36,304 bases of DNA from Metallosphaera yellowstonensis MK1 (GCF_000243315.1 NZ_JH597761.1:1154913-1191216), one strand, 5' to 3'. Numbered from the stretch's first letter, positions 14,970-23,149 are shown. The notes: a model not told the origin generated them from the sequence alone. Numbers and translations: made by a program.

Positions 14970-15716
14970 GTGGAATGTTCGTCGTCGCTAAGAACCAATC
15001 CTTATTACGATGACCTCTCACTAATATTCAGGAGCGGTGTCCTGTCCTTGGTGGTTAAGGAAATAATCTACAAACACCTCTCGGAAAACGAGATAAGGGA
15101 ACCCTTTGAGGGAGAATATTGGCCTTCTCAGATATGGAACTGTATGAGAAGGCAATACTACGATAGGTTATACCCAGTGAACGCCGGCTACGATAGTGCC
15201 AGGTTCACCGTGCTAGGGACGGTACTACACGACCTCATAGCGGAGATCCTCAAGAGAGAGGACTCCATAAGGATCCAAAGCGAAGTACCCATAAGGATAC
15301 CCCACCCCACCAATCACGACATAGTGATATCCGGGAGAGCAGATGACCTCATAGTAGTGGAGTTCACCAAGGAGAGGTACTTGATAGAGGTGAAGAGCGT
15401 GGACGATTTGCAGGATAAGCTGAGAAAGGGCTATCTTCCTAGGCTAGATCACAGAGCACAGCTCAACCTCTACATGAAGGCCTACCCCAGATCCAAGGGA
15501 ATCCTCATGTACGTGGACAGATCAAACTTCGACATTGAGGAGATATTGGTGGAGTTCGACGAAGACCTTTACAAGAAGACCTTGGAGAGAGTTGAAAGGC
15601 TACACAACTACGTCAAGAAGAGAGAGATCCCTGAGGCTGAGGCCAAACTGAGTCAGGAGATGAATTGGCAATGTAAGTTCTGTATTCACAGGGCCAGATG
15701 TGATAGGGACCAGTGA
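14970..15716 (+). CDS. Cas4-family PD-(D/E)XK nuclease with 4-Cys cluster, not in a CRISPR locus
   Basis: Cas4/RecB-like nucleases cut single-stranded DNA and hold a 4Fe-4S cluster. The 248-residue protein has C58 (WNCMRRQYYDR), then a family helix with H87 (LGTVLHDLI), D125 (SGRADDLI), the E-x-K pair E140/K142 (LIEVKSVDD), Q164 (HRAQLNLYM), and a C-terminal cluster C235, C238 and C244 (WQCKFCIHRARC). This is the full catalytic and cluster set, so the protein should be active. The GTG start at 14970 is supported by GGAGGT 6 nt upstream. No Cas1, Cas2 or CRISPR array is found in the window, so a DNA-repair or element-defence role outside adaptation is possible. Confidence 0.87.
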   Translation: MECSSSLRTNPYYDDLSLIFRSGVLSLVVKEIIYKHLSENEIREPFEGEYWPSQIWNCMRRQYYDRLYPVNAGYDSARFTVLGTVLHDLIAEILKREDSIRIQSEVPIRIPHPTNHDIVISGRADDLIVVEFTKERYLIEVKSVDDLQDKLRKGYLPRLDHRAQLNLYMKAYPRSKGILMYVDRSNFDIEEILVEFDEDLYKKTLERVERLHNYVKKREIPEAEAKLSQEMNWQCKFCIHRARCDRDQ

Positions 15717-15724
15717 ACATACTT

Positions 15725-15782
15725 CAGCAGTCGTGGAACCTTTCCTAAATGTCGACCTGTAATCATGAAATCTAGTGACTGC
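15725..15782. repeat. Degenerate palindromic repeat of the 64-bp family
   Basis: CAGCAGTCGTGGAACCTTTC is a diverged left arm and GAAATCTAGTGACTGC a diverged right arm, 58 bp overall. It lies directly behind the Cas4-family gene, whose stop codon is at 15714-15716. Confidence 0.45.
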
Positions 15783-16012
15783 CAAAACTCCAAGGGTTAA
15801 CGTTCAACCAGTTCTGACCACTGATTTCTCACGGGTCATCGAGTGATGAAATGATATATGCCTGATGTGAAGGATATTGAGGAAGAAGGTATCGCTACCA
15901 TGTTCAATTTTCCCACACCCTCCTAGTCATTTACTCATGTCCGTCACGGATCGTGATGTGATCCTTTAATACAATTTTATTTGATATAGTAAACAAAAAG
16001 CAATCTTCTTAG

Positions 16013-16076
16013 CAGCAGTTATGGGGTTTCTCGTTAAGTGTAGCCTTAAAGTCAAGGCGAAATCTAATAACTGCTG
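16013..16076. repeat. Palindromic repeat of the 64-bp family (typical copy, reverse orientation)
   Basis: The arms are CAGCAGTTATGGGGTTTC and GAAATCTAATAACTGCTG, with the inner stem GCCTT/AAGGC. Its complement differs from the copy at 14885-14948 at only a few positions, which shows recent common origin. Confidence 0.75.
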
Positions 16077-16197
16077 TTCTTAGGTCATATTGAGGTCCTG
16101 ATTAGCCATACTGACAAGACGTACGTTTAACCACATACATTGGCCCAAAGTCGTGAGGTCCACTTATACCCGCATCAGCTCCGAAGTCACCGCTCGT

Positions 16198-17763
16198 CTA
16201 GTACGTGGTCCTAGCCTGTTCCCTCAGGAAGGAAAGCAGGTAATAGGGTCCTCCGGCGTTCCTACCCGTGAGACCTGAGTCCTTCCATCCACCGAAGGGC
16301 TGAACTCCGGGCATGGCCCCCGTTGTGGAACCGACCTCCCTATTGGCGTAAACCACGCCGGCCTCTACGTTCCTGAAGAAGTACTCTACCTCTCTCTCAT
16401 CCTCTGAAAATATGCCTGCCGTAAGCCCGTAGTCGACGTCATTCACAAGCCTCACTGCTTCCTCCAGGTTCCTCACAGACTTGACCAGGACTATGGGGAC
16501 GAATAGCTCAGTCTTCCAAAGGGAGCTGGTGTAGGGGACGTCTGTGATCACAGTCGGTTCCACCAGGTAAGTCTTAGTGTCTTCCCTCACCTTTCCGCCC
16601 ACTAGAACCTTGCCACCTTCGCTCAGGGCTTGATCCACAAACTTCCTGAACTTCTCCAAAGCCTGCTTGTTTATAAGTGGACCCATGAAGGTCGTCCTCT
16701 GCCTCGGATCGCCTATCTGAGTCGTGTCAGCCCTAGCCTTCAATCTTCTCAGGAACTCTTCATAAACTCCCTCCTCCACAAAAACCCTGGAAGTGGCACT
16801 GCACTTCTGTCCGTCGAAACCGAAGGCACCTCTGTAAGTCCCCTCCACCGCTTTCTTCAGGTCTGCCTTAACAGTCACCACCGTGGCGTTCTTCCCACCG
16901 AGCTCCAACACTGCCGGCCTAGGCCTCAGATTGACGAAGACCTTCAGTAAGCGATGCCCTACCTCCCTCGAACCGGTGAATGCAAAACCAGCAACATTCA
17001 GATCGGTCTCCAATACTCGGGAGACCTCCTCCCCTGGAGTCGTAACGTAATTGATTGCGTCTGCTGGGAAACCTGCCCTCCTGAGAACCTGTACTAACTT
17101 GAACGCTGATAGTGGAGTGTCTGAGGAAGGCTTTATCACGACGGTGTTACCAGTTATTAGGGCTCCCAAGGCCATAGTGGCCGTGATGGCGAGAGGGAAG
17201 TTAAAGGGTGAGATTATCAACCAAGGTCCGTAGGGTCGCATAACCGACACTCCCCTCTCGTTCTTGTATATTCTCCCTTCCATCTCCTTGACATAACCTC
17301 TGTTCTCTTCCAGTACCTGAGCGTAATAGTTGAAGTAGTCAATAGTCTCGTCTACCTCTGCCACACTTTCCGTCCTTATCTTACCGTTCTCGTAGGTTAT
17401 CGTGGCAGCCAGTTCATACTTCATCCTCCTGAGCTCGTTTGCAGCCCTCACTGTGAACTCAACTCTGTCCTTCCAGTCCGAATCCCTCCAATCTCTGAAT
17501 GCGTCTTTAGCGTTGGAGACTGCTAGCTTCACTAGCGATGAATCCGCCTTCTGGAAGATACCCAAGGTCAGGGACGTGTCGATAGGGGATCTAACCTCAA
17601 TCTTCTCACGTGTCTTGAGCTCTCTATCACCTAGGAGTATCGGGTACTCTCTCCCGAGTTCCTCCGAGACCTTCTTCAGTCCCTCCTCGAATAACTTATG
17701 AAACTCCTCTTCTCTCCCTTCCTGTACGTATCTCTGATAGGTCTTCTCGTTTACGAAAGGCAT
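16198..17763 (-). CDS. Aldehyde dehydrogenase, P5C dehydrogenase-like
   Basis: A 521-residue NAD(P)-dependent aldehyde dehydrogenase, acting in the cytoplasm. Expected active-site residues are present: N188 (ISPFNFPLA), K211 (VVIKPSSDTP), E287 (VLELGGKNA) and the nucleophile C321 (GFDGQKCSATSR). The long N-terminal extension and the motif FDGQKCSA are typical of 1-pyrroline-5-carboxylate dehydrogenase, which oxidises glutamate semialdehyde to glutamate in proline breakdown. No proline dehydrogenase gene is next to it. A weak TATA-like sequence (AATTTAGG on the minus strand, near 17785-17791) lies about 25 bp before the ATG, which suggests a leaderless message. Confidence 0.88.
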   Translation of the reverse strand: MPFVNEKTYQRYVQEGREEEFHKLFEEGLKKVSEELGREYPILLGDRELKTREKIEVRSPIDTSLTLGIFQKADSSLVKLAVSNAKDAFRDWRDSDWKDRVEFTVRAANELRRMKYELAATITYENGKIRTESVAEVDETIDYFNYYAQVLEENRGYVKEMEGRIYKNERGVSVMRPYGPWLIISPFNFPLAITATMALGALITGNTVVIKPSSDTPLSAFKLVQVLRRAGFPADAINYVTTPGEEVSRVLETDLNVAGFAFTGSREVGHRLLKVFVNLRPRPAVLELGGKNATVVTVKADLKKAVEGTYRGAFGFDGQKCSATSRVFVEEGVYEEFLRRLKARADTTQIGDPRQRTTFMGPLINKQALEKFRKFVDQALSEGGKVLVGGKVREDTKTYLVEPTVITDVPYTSSLWKTELFVPIVLVKSVRNLEEAVRLVNDVDYGLTAGIFSEDEREVEYFFRNVEAGVVYANREVGSTTGAMPGVQPFGGWKDSGLTGRNAGGPYYLLSFLREQARTTY

Positions 17764-17850
17764 GTATTATACTATACATATTCCCTAAATTAACCTTAGG
17801 ATGGAGGCACGATGAATAAGAAAAACAACGATATTACAATACAGAAAATC

Positions 17851-17857
17851 CTTAAAT
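17851..17857 (+). promoter_or_regulatory. TATA box of the MFS transporter gene
   Basis: CTTAAAT is centred 26 bp before the ATG at 17880, consistent with a leaderless message. The divergent dehydrogenase promoter lies in the same 116-bp gap. Confidence 0.45.
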
Positions 17858-17879
17858 GACATAAATTTGCTTATACATC

Positions 17880-19232
17880 ATGACAAGCTCGATAGCAGGA
17901 AGAATTGAGAGGCTTCCCTGGACCTCGTTTCACACAAGGTTAGTAGTCCTCCTAGCCTTGGGAGAATTTTTTGAGCTTTACGACCTCTTCAATGCAGGGT
18001 TCACAGTTCAACCCGTCTCGAAGTTTTTCGCTATCCCCACCACGGTGACCATCTTTGATATCATTGCGGTCTTCTTCCTTGGGGCCTTCGTAGGATGTGT
18101 GTTGTTCTCCTACATTGGGGACTCTATGGGAAGGAGGACAGCACTGCTGTTAAACTTGGGCATAATGAGCTTGGGTTTACTGCTCACACCTTTCTCCCCA
18201 AATCCTGAAGTGCTGGCGTTACTCAGGTTCATAACGGGTCTTGGAGTGGGCCCAGAGGCCCTGATAGTTATCGATATACTGACCACAGAGTTCTTTCCCT
18301 CAAAGCTCAGGGGCAGAGCCCTATCTACTGCCTACACCATTGCTTGGCTCGCCCCTCTAACCGTAGCTCTCTTGGCTTACTTCCTCATTCCCAGGACAAT
18401 AGTCCTACAAGGTTGGCAGTGGCTCTACATAATTGGCGGTTTGGGAGTAATATTGATCATCCCCTTTAGGTTCCTTATACCTGAGTCGCCTAGGTGGTTG
18501 GAGACCAGGGGAAGGTTGGAAGATGCGGAAAAAATTTTGTCAAAAATGGAAGAGATAGCCAGGAGGGAGAAGGGAGAGCTACCACCACCGTTTCAGATCA
18601 AAGTTCCTACCATCACGAGAGTCCCCATATCTGAGCTCTTCTCAAAGGCATATAGGAAGAGAACCATAATGCTGTGGATTTTCGAGTTCCTACAGACCGG
18701 AGTGTATTACGGTTTCGCTTCCTTGGCACCTACGGTCCTGTTCCAGAAGGGTTTCACTCTAGTCCATACATTAGAGTACTCAGTGTTGATCTACTCATCC
18801 TATTTCCTCTCCTCGCTGGTCTCAATAGCTGTCATAGATAGCGTGAGGTTCGACAGGAAGTATCAAGTAGGAGGCGTCGCGTTATTGATGGGAATCGTGG
18901 GCCTTCTGTTCGGTTTGGCCAGCTCCGCAACCGAAGTGATCACGACTGGTTTCACTTTTGGTTTTCTCTCCAACATATTCTCCAACTCATTTCATCAGTA
19001 CGGAGCAGAGCTTTACCCAACTAGGATTAGATCTTTCGCTGACGGTGTTCAATACTCCCTGAGCAGGTTAGGTAACTTCGTTTGGTTAAGTCTTCTGCCT
19101 CTAGTCCTTAAGAGTTACGGTCCCTTCTATATGTACGTAGTAGTCTTCGTCTTCGCCGTTATTGTGTTCTTGGACGTCGTAGCTTTGGGGCCTAGGGCGT
19201 CTAGGGTGGAACTGGAGGAACTCTCCACATAG
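17880..19232 (+). CDS. Major facilitator superfamily transporter
   Basis: A 450-residue secondary transporter with about 12 membrane helices. Family marks are GDSMGRRTALLL in the loop after helix 2, the central RFLIPESPRWLETRGRLEDA (the PESPRWL motif of the sugar-porter/organic-acid type) and a long charged central loop up to KAYRKRT. An acidic first helix (LGEFFELYDLFNAG) resembles archaeal phosphate/sugar or organic-acid porters. The substrate cannot be told from sequence. It is divergent from the aldehyde dehydrogenase and may move the amino or organic acid that pathway uses. Confidence 0.85.
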   Translation: MTSSIAGRIERLPWTSFHTRLVVLLALGEFFELYDLFNAGFTVQPVSKFFAIPTTVTIFDIIAVFFLGAFVGCVLFSYIGDSMGRRTALLLNLGIMSLGLLLTPFSPNPEVLALLRFITGLGVGPEALIVIDILTTEFFPSKLRGRALSTAYTIAWLAPLTVALLAYFLIPRTIVLQGWQWLYIIGGLGVILIIPFRFLIPESPRWLETRGRLEDAEKILSKMEEIARREKGELPPPFQIKVPTITRVPISELFSKAYRKRTIMLWIFEFLQTGVYYGFASLAPTVLFQKGFTLVHTLEYSVLIYSSYFLSSLVSIAVIDSVRFDRKYQVGGVALLMGIVGLLFGLASSATEVITTGFTFGFLSNIFSNSFHQYGAELYPTRIRSFADGVQYSLSRLGNFVWLSLLPLVLKSYGPFYMYVVVFVFAVIVFLDVVALGPRASRVELEELST

Positions 19233-19605
19233 AACGCTCGTGAAGGGTACGTTATCCCATTTTAAGATGTTTGTTTTGTTTCTCCCGCCACCCATTCTGT
19301 ACCTAAAACTCCAGTTTGACCCTACACCTTCACTTCAATCATTTTACATCCCATCATTATTGAATGTATGAAAACCTATTTTCTAGTATAACAGCGTTTA
19401 TTAGATTTCGCCTGATTACAGGGTGATATTTAAGGGAAAGTCCCATAACTGCTTGTATAAAAAGGATTAAGCCCATCTTGATCGGGGAAGAGAAAGTGAA
19501 CTTACATCAAAATTTCAGTGAAATTGTTAAATCACGAAAATTATACATAAATGAAGTGAATCGTAAGGGACATCTGAGTAGCCCGCTTTGTGGAGGTAGC
19601 CCTAG
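19233..19605. other. Intergenic region with one palindromic repeat
   Basis: A 373-bp gap between the ends of two convergent genes. It holds the repeat at 19392-19455. No other gene or structure stands out. Confidence 0.5.
19392..19455. repeat. Palindromic repeat of the 64-bp family
   Basis: The arms are CAGCGTTTATTAGATTTCGC and AAAGTCCCATAACTGCTTG, exactly 64 bp as in the typical copies. The centre (CTGATTACAGGGTGATATTTAA) has lost the inner GCCTT/AAGGC stem. Confidence 0.65.
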
Positions 19606-20049
19606 TCAACTTCTCCTTATTAAACCGTAGATCAATATTGCTAGACCTATGAAACTAACTAAGGCCCCAACTATGAACAAGACCCCGCCAAACTCTGTCA
19701 TACTTGTAATTGACGTCGAGGCCACAGTGAACTTGACCACTGAAGTTCCGTTGTTCTCAATGGAAAGTACAGGAGAACTACCGTTCAGGACTAACGACAT
19801 TGATCCTGATAGACTTTCCTGTTTAAGGAGCGTTCCCCCATCTACTACGACACGCAATGGATAACTTGAGTTAAAGGTAAGGGCAACACTATCCAGTCCT
19901 GGCCTTAACTCCTTGACCACTGATTGTCCGGGTGGTAGGTTTCCAGAGTACACCATCACGTAAGGTGTAACCTCTGAGAAGCCTATGAACGCCATTACTA
20001 CTCCCAATAGGATGATAACGAGACCAACAAGTACCACTTTCTTTTTCAT
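19606..20049 (-). CDS. Small membrane protein with an extracytoplasmic beta domain
   Basis: This 147-residue protein has a helix at about 4-24 (KVVLVGLVIILLGVVMAFIGF), a Ser/Gly/Val-rich beta-type domain (about 30-115) and a second helix at 120-143 (GGVLFIVGALVSFIGLAILIYGLI) with a short basic tail. The domain between the helices should lie outside the membrane. No cysteines or catalytic motifs are visible. Similar two-helix small proteins are common in Sulfolobales envelopes, but I cannot assign a function. It is alone, with a TnpB remnant upstream. Confidence 0.65.
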   Translation of the reverse strand: MKKKVVLVGLVIILLGVVMAFIGFSEVTPYVMVYSGNLPPGQSVVKELRPGLDSVALTFNSSYPLRVVVDGGTLLKQESLSGSMSLVLNGSSPVLSIENNGTSVVKFTVASTSITSMTEFGGVLFIVGALVSFIGLAILIYGLIRRS

Positions 20050-20094
20050 GCTAAAAGCTCGTTCTAGAGAACTTTAAGCCTTTGCAGAGGTGCT

Positions 20095-20600
20095 TGTGCA
20101 CACGTGGTAAACCACCTCGCCCTGACGGACGGGGCTTCCTGCTTCCTTGCCCAGCGGGTAGAGGGCGGAGGACCACAGGCACTACAGGCCACCAGTCCTG
20201 ATCTCTTGAGCACGTTCAGGGAAGCGTTTTAGTCACGGTCTGTTACCCAACTGCAGAGAACACGCGATCTGCTGAGGTCGAGTCCTTCACGTGTACGCAC
20301 ATGGCACAGGCCTTGGAGGTACATGATGGTTCGACGAGGACCAGTTCCTTGCCGTACTTCTCCACCTGGTACTTCAGGACGGTCTCGAGCTCGTGGAACG
20401 CGACGTCGCGGAGCCTCATCCTCCTTGAGGACTTACCCACCAGTTCCTTAACTTGAACGTCCTCCATGACGACCACGTCGTACTTCTCGGGGAAGTGTTT
20501 GCCCAACCTCACGTCCCTCAGCTCCTTCGAGCGCCCTTGAGCCTCGGCGAGCTTGACCTTCATCTTGAGAAACATCTTGTCCAGACTGTGACGCTTCTAC
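20095..20600 (-). pseudogene. TnpB C-terminal remnant (IS200/605 type)
   Basis: The frame at 20243-20575 gives the second half of a Tnp[21 protein letters not shown] (RuvC-II Glu), then [20 protein letters not shown] and [12 protein letters not shown] (zinc knuckle). Past a frameshift near 20245 the remaining C-terminus continues in other frames (ASLNVLKRS-like, then ACSACGPPP, RKQEAPSVRA) to about 20100. The N-terminal half, with the first RuvC Asp, is missing. It is a dead fragment of a different TnpB lineage from the IS607 element at 2034-3943. Confidence 0.75.
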
Positions 20601-20650
20601 GTAACTACTCGTTATTTTTAATCATCTAAATATCGTTTTGACAAGTTGTG

Positions 20651-20658
20651 TTTATATA
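20651..20658 (+). promoter_or_regulatory. TATA box before a small gene
   Basis: TTTATATA is centred about 28 bp before the ATG at 20683. This is the main reason to believe in the small gene there. Confidence 0.4.
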
Positions 20659-20682
20659 GTATCACCGAAGTAGTTTTTATTG

Positions 20683-20871
20683 ATGATCCCCCTAACTGAT
20701 GACGGGCACTGCTCACGAGGTTTGGGGAGTGATAAAAGTGTGGATGGGAGGGTAGTGGTGTTTCCCTCGACTAGCCCCAATGAGTTGAGGGTGACCCTGT
20801 GTGATCCCTTAAGAGGGGTGCCCGTGGTGGAATTAGAAGTAATTAAAGAAGATATGTTACGCCACGGGTAA
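20683..20871 (+). CDS. Small hypothetical protein, 62 aa
   Basis: I do not recognise it. The C-terminal part is protein-like and beta-rich (DGRVVVFPSTSPNELRVTLC, then DPLRGVPVVELEVIKEDM), with two cysteines in all. A good TATA box at 20651-20658 places a leaderless start at or near the ATG 20683. The antisense frame over the same bases is Ser/Thr-rich and less convincing. The ABC exporter genes follow 57 bp later under their own TATA-like sequence, so a functional link is not shown. Confidence 0.5.
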   Translation: MIPLTDDGHCSRGLGSDKSVDGRVVVFPSTSPNELRVTLCDPLRGVPVVELEVIKEDMLRHG

Positions 20872-20928
20872 ACACTTAAATTGTATGAAGCCAATTAATT
20901 TAACTTAGAGGGCTCTACTCGTTATATT

Positions 20929-21747
20929 ATGATAGAGGCCGTCGCACTCTCCAAGGTTTATAAGGATGGGACAAGGGCCCTGTCCGACGTTACTTTTATG
21001 TCCTCTGCCAAGATTTTGACTGTCCTTGGAAGGAACGGGGCAGGTAAGACCACCTTGCTCAGAATACTTTCCACCCAACTATTGCCCAGTGGCGGGATAG
21101 CAAGGATAATGGGCTATGATATCATCAAAGACGCTAAAATAGTGAGGAAGTTGATGGTCTCCATTCCTCAGGAGGCTAAGCCGGTAGGATTCGCTAGCCC
21201 GTTCGAACACGTGATCATGTTCCTCACCTCACGAGGTCACTCCTTAAGCTCGGCACGCGAGGAGGCGAGGAAAGCCCTTAAAGAGATTGGTCTTTGGGAG
21301 GTTAAGGACAAACCATGTGACGATTTGTCTGGGGGAATGAAGAGGAAAGTGTTCGTAGCCATGGCCATGAGCTCCAACGCAGAGGTCATATTCCTGGATG
21401 AACCTACCACGGGTCTCGATCCCATATCTAGACTGGAGGTGTGGTCAATTATCCGGACCCTACGTTCCAGAATAGTCTTAACTACCCACTACATGGAGGA
21501 GGCTGAGGAACTCTCCCACGAAATCCTCATGCTGGGGAGGGGAAGGGTTATAGCTAAGGGTAGTAAGGAGGAGTTACTATCTCCTCTCAAAGGGAAAGTG
21601 AGAGTAGAGGGGGTGGGAGAGTTAGTGGTTGGGAAGACTCCCATCTCGTATCTAGAAGACGAGAAGGCTAAATCCCTAGTGGGGAAGGCGGTAATAAAAC
21701 CCGTGAGCCTAGAGGATTTATTCATACTTAATGGTGAGGGAAATTGA
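20929..21747 (+). CDS. ABC exporter ATP-binding protein
   Basis: This 272-residue ATPase has Walker [13 protein letters not shown] (about 33-44), Q-loop SIPQEAKP, signature LSGGMKRKV (133-141), Walker [14 protein letters not shown] (153-165) and H-loop [11 protein letters not shown]. This is the pattern of the drug/natamycin-type ABC-2 family (CcmA/NodI-like). It pairs with the permease whose TTG start overlaps its stop codon. A TATA-like ATTTAACTTA at 20897-20906 lies about 27 bp before the ATG. Together they should form a dimeric exporter; the substrate is unknown. Confidence 0.9.
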   Translation: MIEAVALSKVYKDGTRALSDVTFMSSAKILTVLGRNGAGKTTLLRILSTQLLPSGGIARIMGYDIIKDAKIVRKLMVSIPQEAKPVGFASPFEHVIMFLTSRGHSLSSAREEARKALKEIGLWEVKDKPCDDLSGGMKRKVFVAMAMSSNAEVIFLDEPTTGLDPISRLEVWSIIRTLRSRIVLTTHYMEEAEELSHEILMLGRGRVIAKGSKEELLSPLKGKVRVEGVGELVVGKTPISYLEDEKAKSLVGKAVIKPVSLEDLFILNGEGN

Positions 21748-22466
21748 ACTATAGGTTCATTTTAATCTTCGCGTGGTTTTACGGTTACTCGTTCCTCAGG
21801 AGAGGTTACACCTACGTCTTCACTTACCTCATCAACCCCCTGGCAATCCTCTTCCTAGTGTACGTCTTGTCGAGAGGTGAACTATTGAGCTATGCTGTAG
21901 TGGGGGGGATGATCTCCGTTGTGGCGACAAACGCCGTGGTGAGCTTATCTGACGTAGTCATGCTCAGGAAAGAGATGAAAATTCAGGACATGCTAGTCGC
22001 TAGTGAAGTTACTCCGCTGGACTACATGCTGGGCCTCGCTACGGCGAACTACGTCTTCTCTGTACCTGGGGTTATAGCTTACGTGATCATGGGTTTGCTC
22101 CTGGGGGTTCTTACCCCAGCCTCCTCCGTTGAGATCGTCCTAGTTTCAACGTTCTTAAACTACGTAATATCGGGACTAGCTTTCTTCATAGGCACGCTAG
22201 TGCCTTACACTAGGCATTCTTGGGCGGTATCTGGGGTGCTCAGCACTATCCTCACCGTATTCCCGCCTGTCTATTATCCCTTCGCCGTGCTGAGCCCTGA
22301 GTTGAGGGAGATCGTCCTGATATTACCATCAGCCTCGGCGTCTGCCCTGAGTCAATGGGTCACAGGACTTTACCAATTCGATCCACTGTCGCTCCTAGCA
22401 TTGATCGTAGAGTGTCTGATCTTCTTTACAATTTCGCTCAAGATATCCAAGTGGAGAGAAGAATAA
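21744..22466 (+). CDS. ABC-2 type exporter permease
   Basis: This 240-residue membrane protein has about six helices, as expected for an ABC-2 permease: an N-terminal hydrophobic segment with [20 protein letters not shown], the [20 protein letters not shown] elbow, then three central helices and the C-terminal pair ending in a basic tail. The TTG at 21744 overlaps the stop of the ATPase gene, and GGTGAG lies 5 nt before it, which supports this start and translational coupling. Confidence 0.85.
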   Translation: MNYRFILIFAWFYGYSFLRRGYTYVFTYLINPLAILFLVYVLSRGELLSYAVVGGMISVVATNAVVSLSDVVMLRKEMKIQDMLVASEVTPLDYMLGLATANYVFSVPGVIAYVIMGLLLGVLTPASSVEIVLVSTFLNYVISGLAFFIGTLVPYTRHSWAVSGVLSTILTVFPPVYYPFAVLSPELREIVLILPSASASALSQWVTGLYQFDPLSLLALIVECLIFFTISLKISKWREE

Positions 22467-22502
22467 AGAGAAGAGAAGCCCCAAGGGACAAAAAGTTTTC
22501 CC
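22467..22502. other. Short gap between exporter and small antisense gene
   Basis: The exporter operon ends here and converges with the small minus-strand gene. No terminator of a clear type is seen. Confidence 0.3.
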
Positions 22503-22676
22503 TTAAAGCCCAGGTAGTAGGTCAAAGGAGAGTTCAGGTTCAAAATTTGTTGATAACCTGTTAACGACGCATGCCAGTAATCTGCAGTTCTCACCCTCCT
22601 CAGTTAATTTGCATTCGTAGAGTCCATAATTTGTAGGACACGTTGAAGTTTGCTTAATGGTGAAGTATACCTTCAT
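22503..22676 (-). CDS. Small four-cysteine protein, 57 aa
   Basis: I do not recognise it. The sequence reads like a real small domain (MKVYFTIKQTSTCPTNYGLY, then ECKLTEEGENCRLLACVVNR) with four cysteines (C13, C22, C31, C36) that could bind zinc or form disulfides. The TATA-like TTTAAATA (22699-22706, minus strand) is centred 27 bp before the ATG at 22676. This favours this methionine over the in-frame ATG at 22691 and supports a leaderless message. It converges with the exporter genes and is divergent from the miniature IS607. Confidence 0.5.
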   Translation of the reverse strand: MKVYFTIKQTSTCPTNYGLYECKLTEEGENCRLLACVVNRLSTNFEPELSFDLLPGL

Positions 22677-22698
22677 CAATAACCTTCCCATCTTTTCC

Positions 22699-22706
22699 TA
22701 TTTAAA
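22699..22706 (-). promoter_or_regulatory. TATA box of the four-cysteine gene
   Basis: On the minus strand TTTAAATA, flanked by purines, sits 27 bp from the ATG at 22676, and it decides the start of that gene. Confidence 0.4.
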
Positions 22707-22852
22707 CTTTCATATGAATGATAAGGAGTTTTCTTTATTTAACGACGTTTTCTAAAGGTAATAATGAAAAAGGATAGCAGGTTATATTCGCTGATCGTAA
22801 TTCTTCCATTCCGATAAATCACTACAAAAACCTAATAGGATCTAAGGGCTGG

Positions 22853-23110
22853 ATCCTTTTTCACATTAACAGAAGTCTTTTTATATTTGTTTATAATAAA
22901 TTTTTGTTGATAAATGATGACCTCTCACGCCGATGCGGGCTAAGTCCAAAGGGGTGGGAGTGATCTGGGATGTGAGCCCCGTGCCGTCGGGCTCGAAGGA
23001 GTTTCATGACCCACGTGTGACTAGAATGAGCGTGTAATTGAGGGCTAGTTACCTACACTCGATCATGAATAAAGATAAAATGATTGAAATGAAAGTGGAG
23101 GGATAAACGG
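22853..23110 (+). mobile_element. Miniature IS607 derivative without protein genes
   Basis: The left 60 bp match the left end of the IS607 at 2034 (ATCCTTT, then TCACATTAACAGAAGTC and the TTTTTATATTTG promoter). The right 142 bp (22969-23110) match the IS607 right end (3808-3943), including the GAGCCC/GGGCTC stem and the terminus GGGATAAACGG. The tnpA gene and nearly all of tnpB are gone. It is 258 bp long, flanked by GG on the left and G on the right, which fits IS607 target preference. It could be mobilised in trans by the complete element. Confidence 0.8.
22969..23110 (+). ncRNA. Putative stand-alone omega RNA scaffold
   Basis: This conserved right end corresponds to the part of IS607-type elements expected to make the TnpB guide-RNA scaffold. 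The stem GAGCCC...GGGCTC (22973-22993) is kept although the reading frame is not. The upstream TATA box at 22878-22888 could drive a transcript starting near 22908. The guide would be read from 23111 onward. Expression and TnpB binding are inference. Confidence 0.4.
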
Positions 23111-23149
23111 GAACTAGGAAAATGTTTACAAAAAAGAGCTTCCAAAGAA

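Larger units (their letters stand above)
15717..16197. other. Intergenic region with palindromic repeats
   Basis: This 481-bp gap holds a degenerate palindrome (15725-15782) and a typical one (16013-16076). The bases between, including an A/T-rich stretch near 15965-16005, show no convincing gene on either strand and no RNA gene that I recognise. Confidence 0.5.

Noticed and set aside
14970-15716. A CRISPR-Cas locus around the Cas4-like gene
   Set aside because: No Cas1, Cas2, effector gene or repeat-spacer array is visible. The palindromic repeats nearby are too few and irregularly spaced.
20652-20894. Minus-strand ORF opposite the small leaderless gene
   Set aside because: Its composition is Ser/Thr-rich and it has no promoter at the right distance, while the plus-strand gene has a TATA box.
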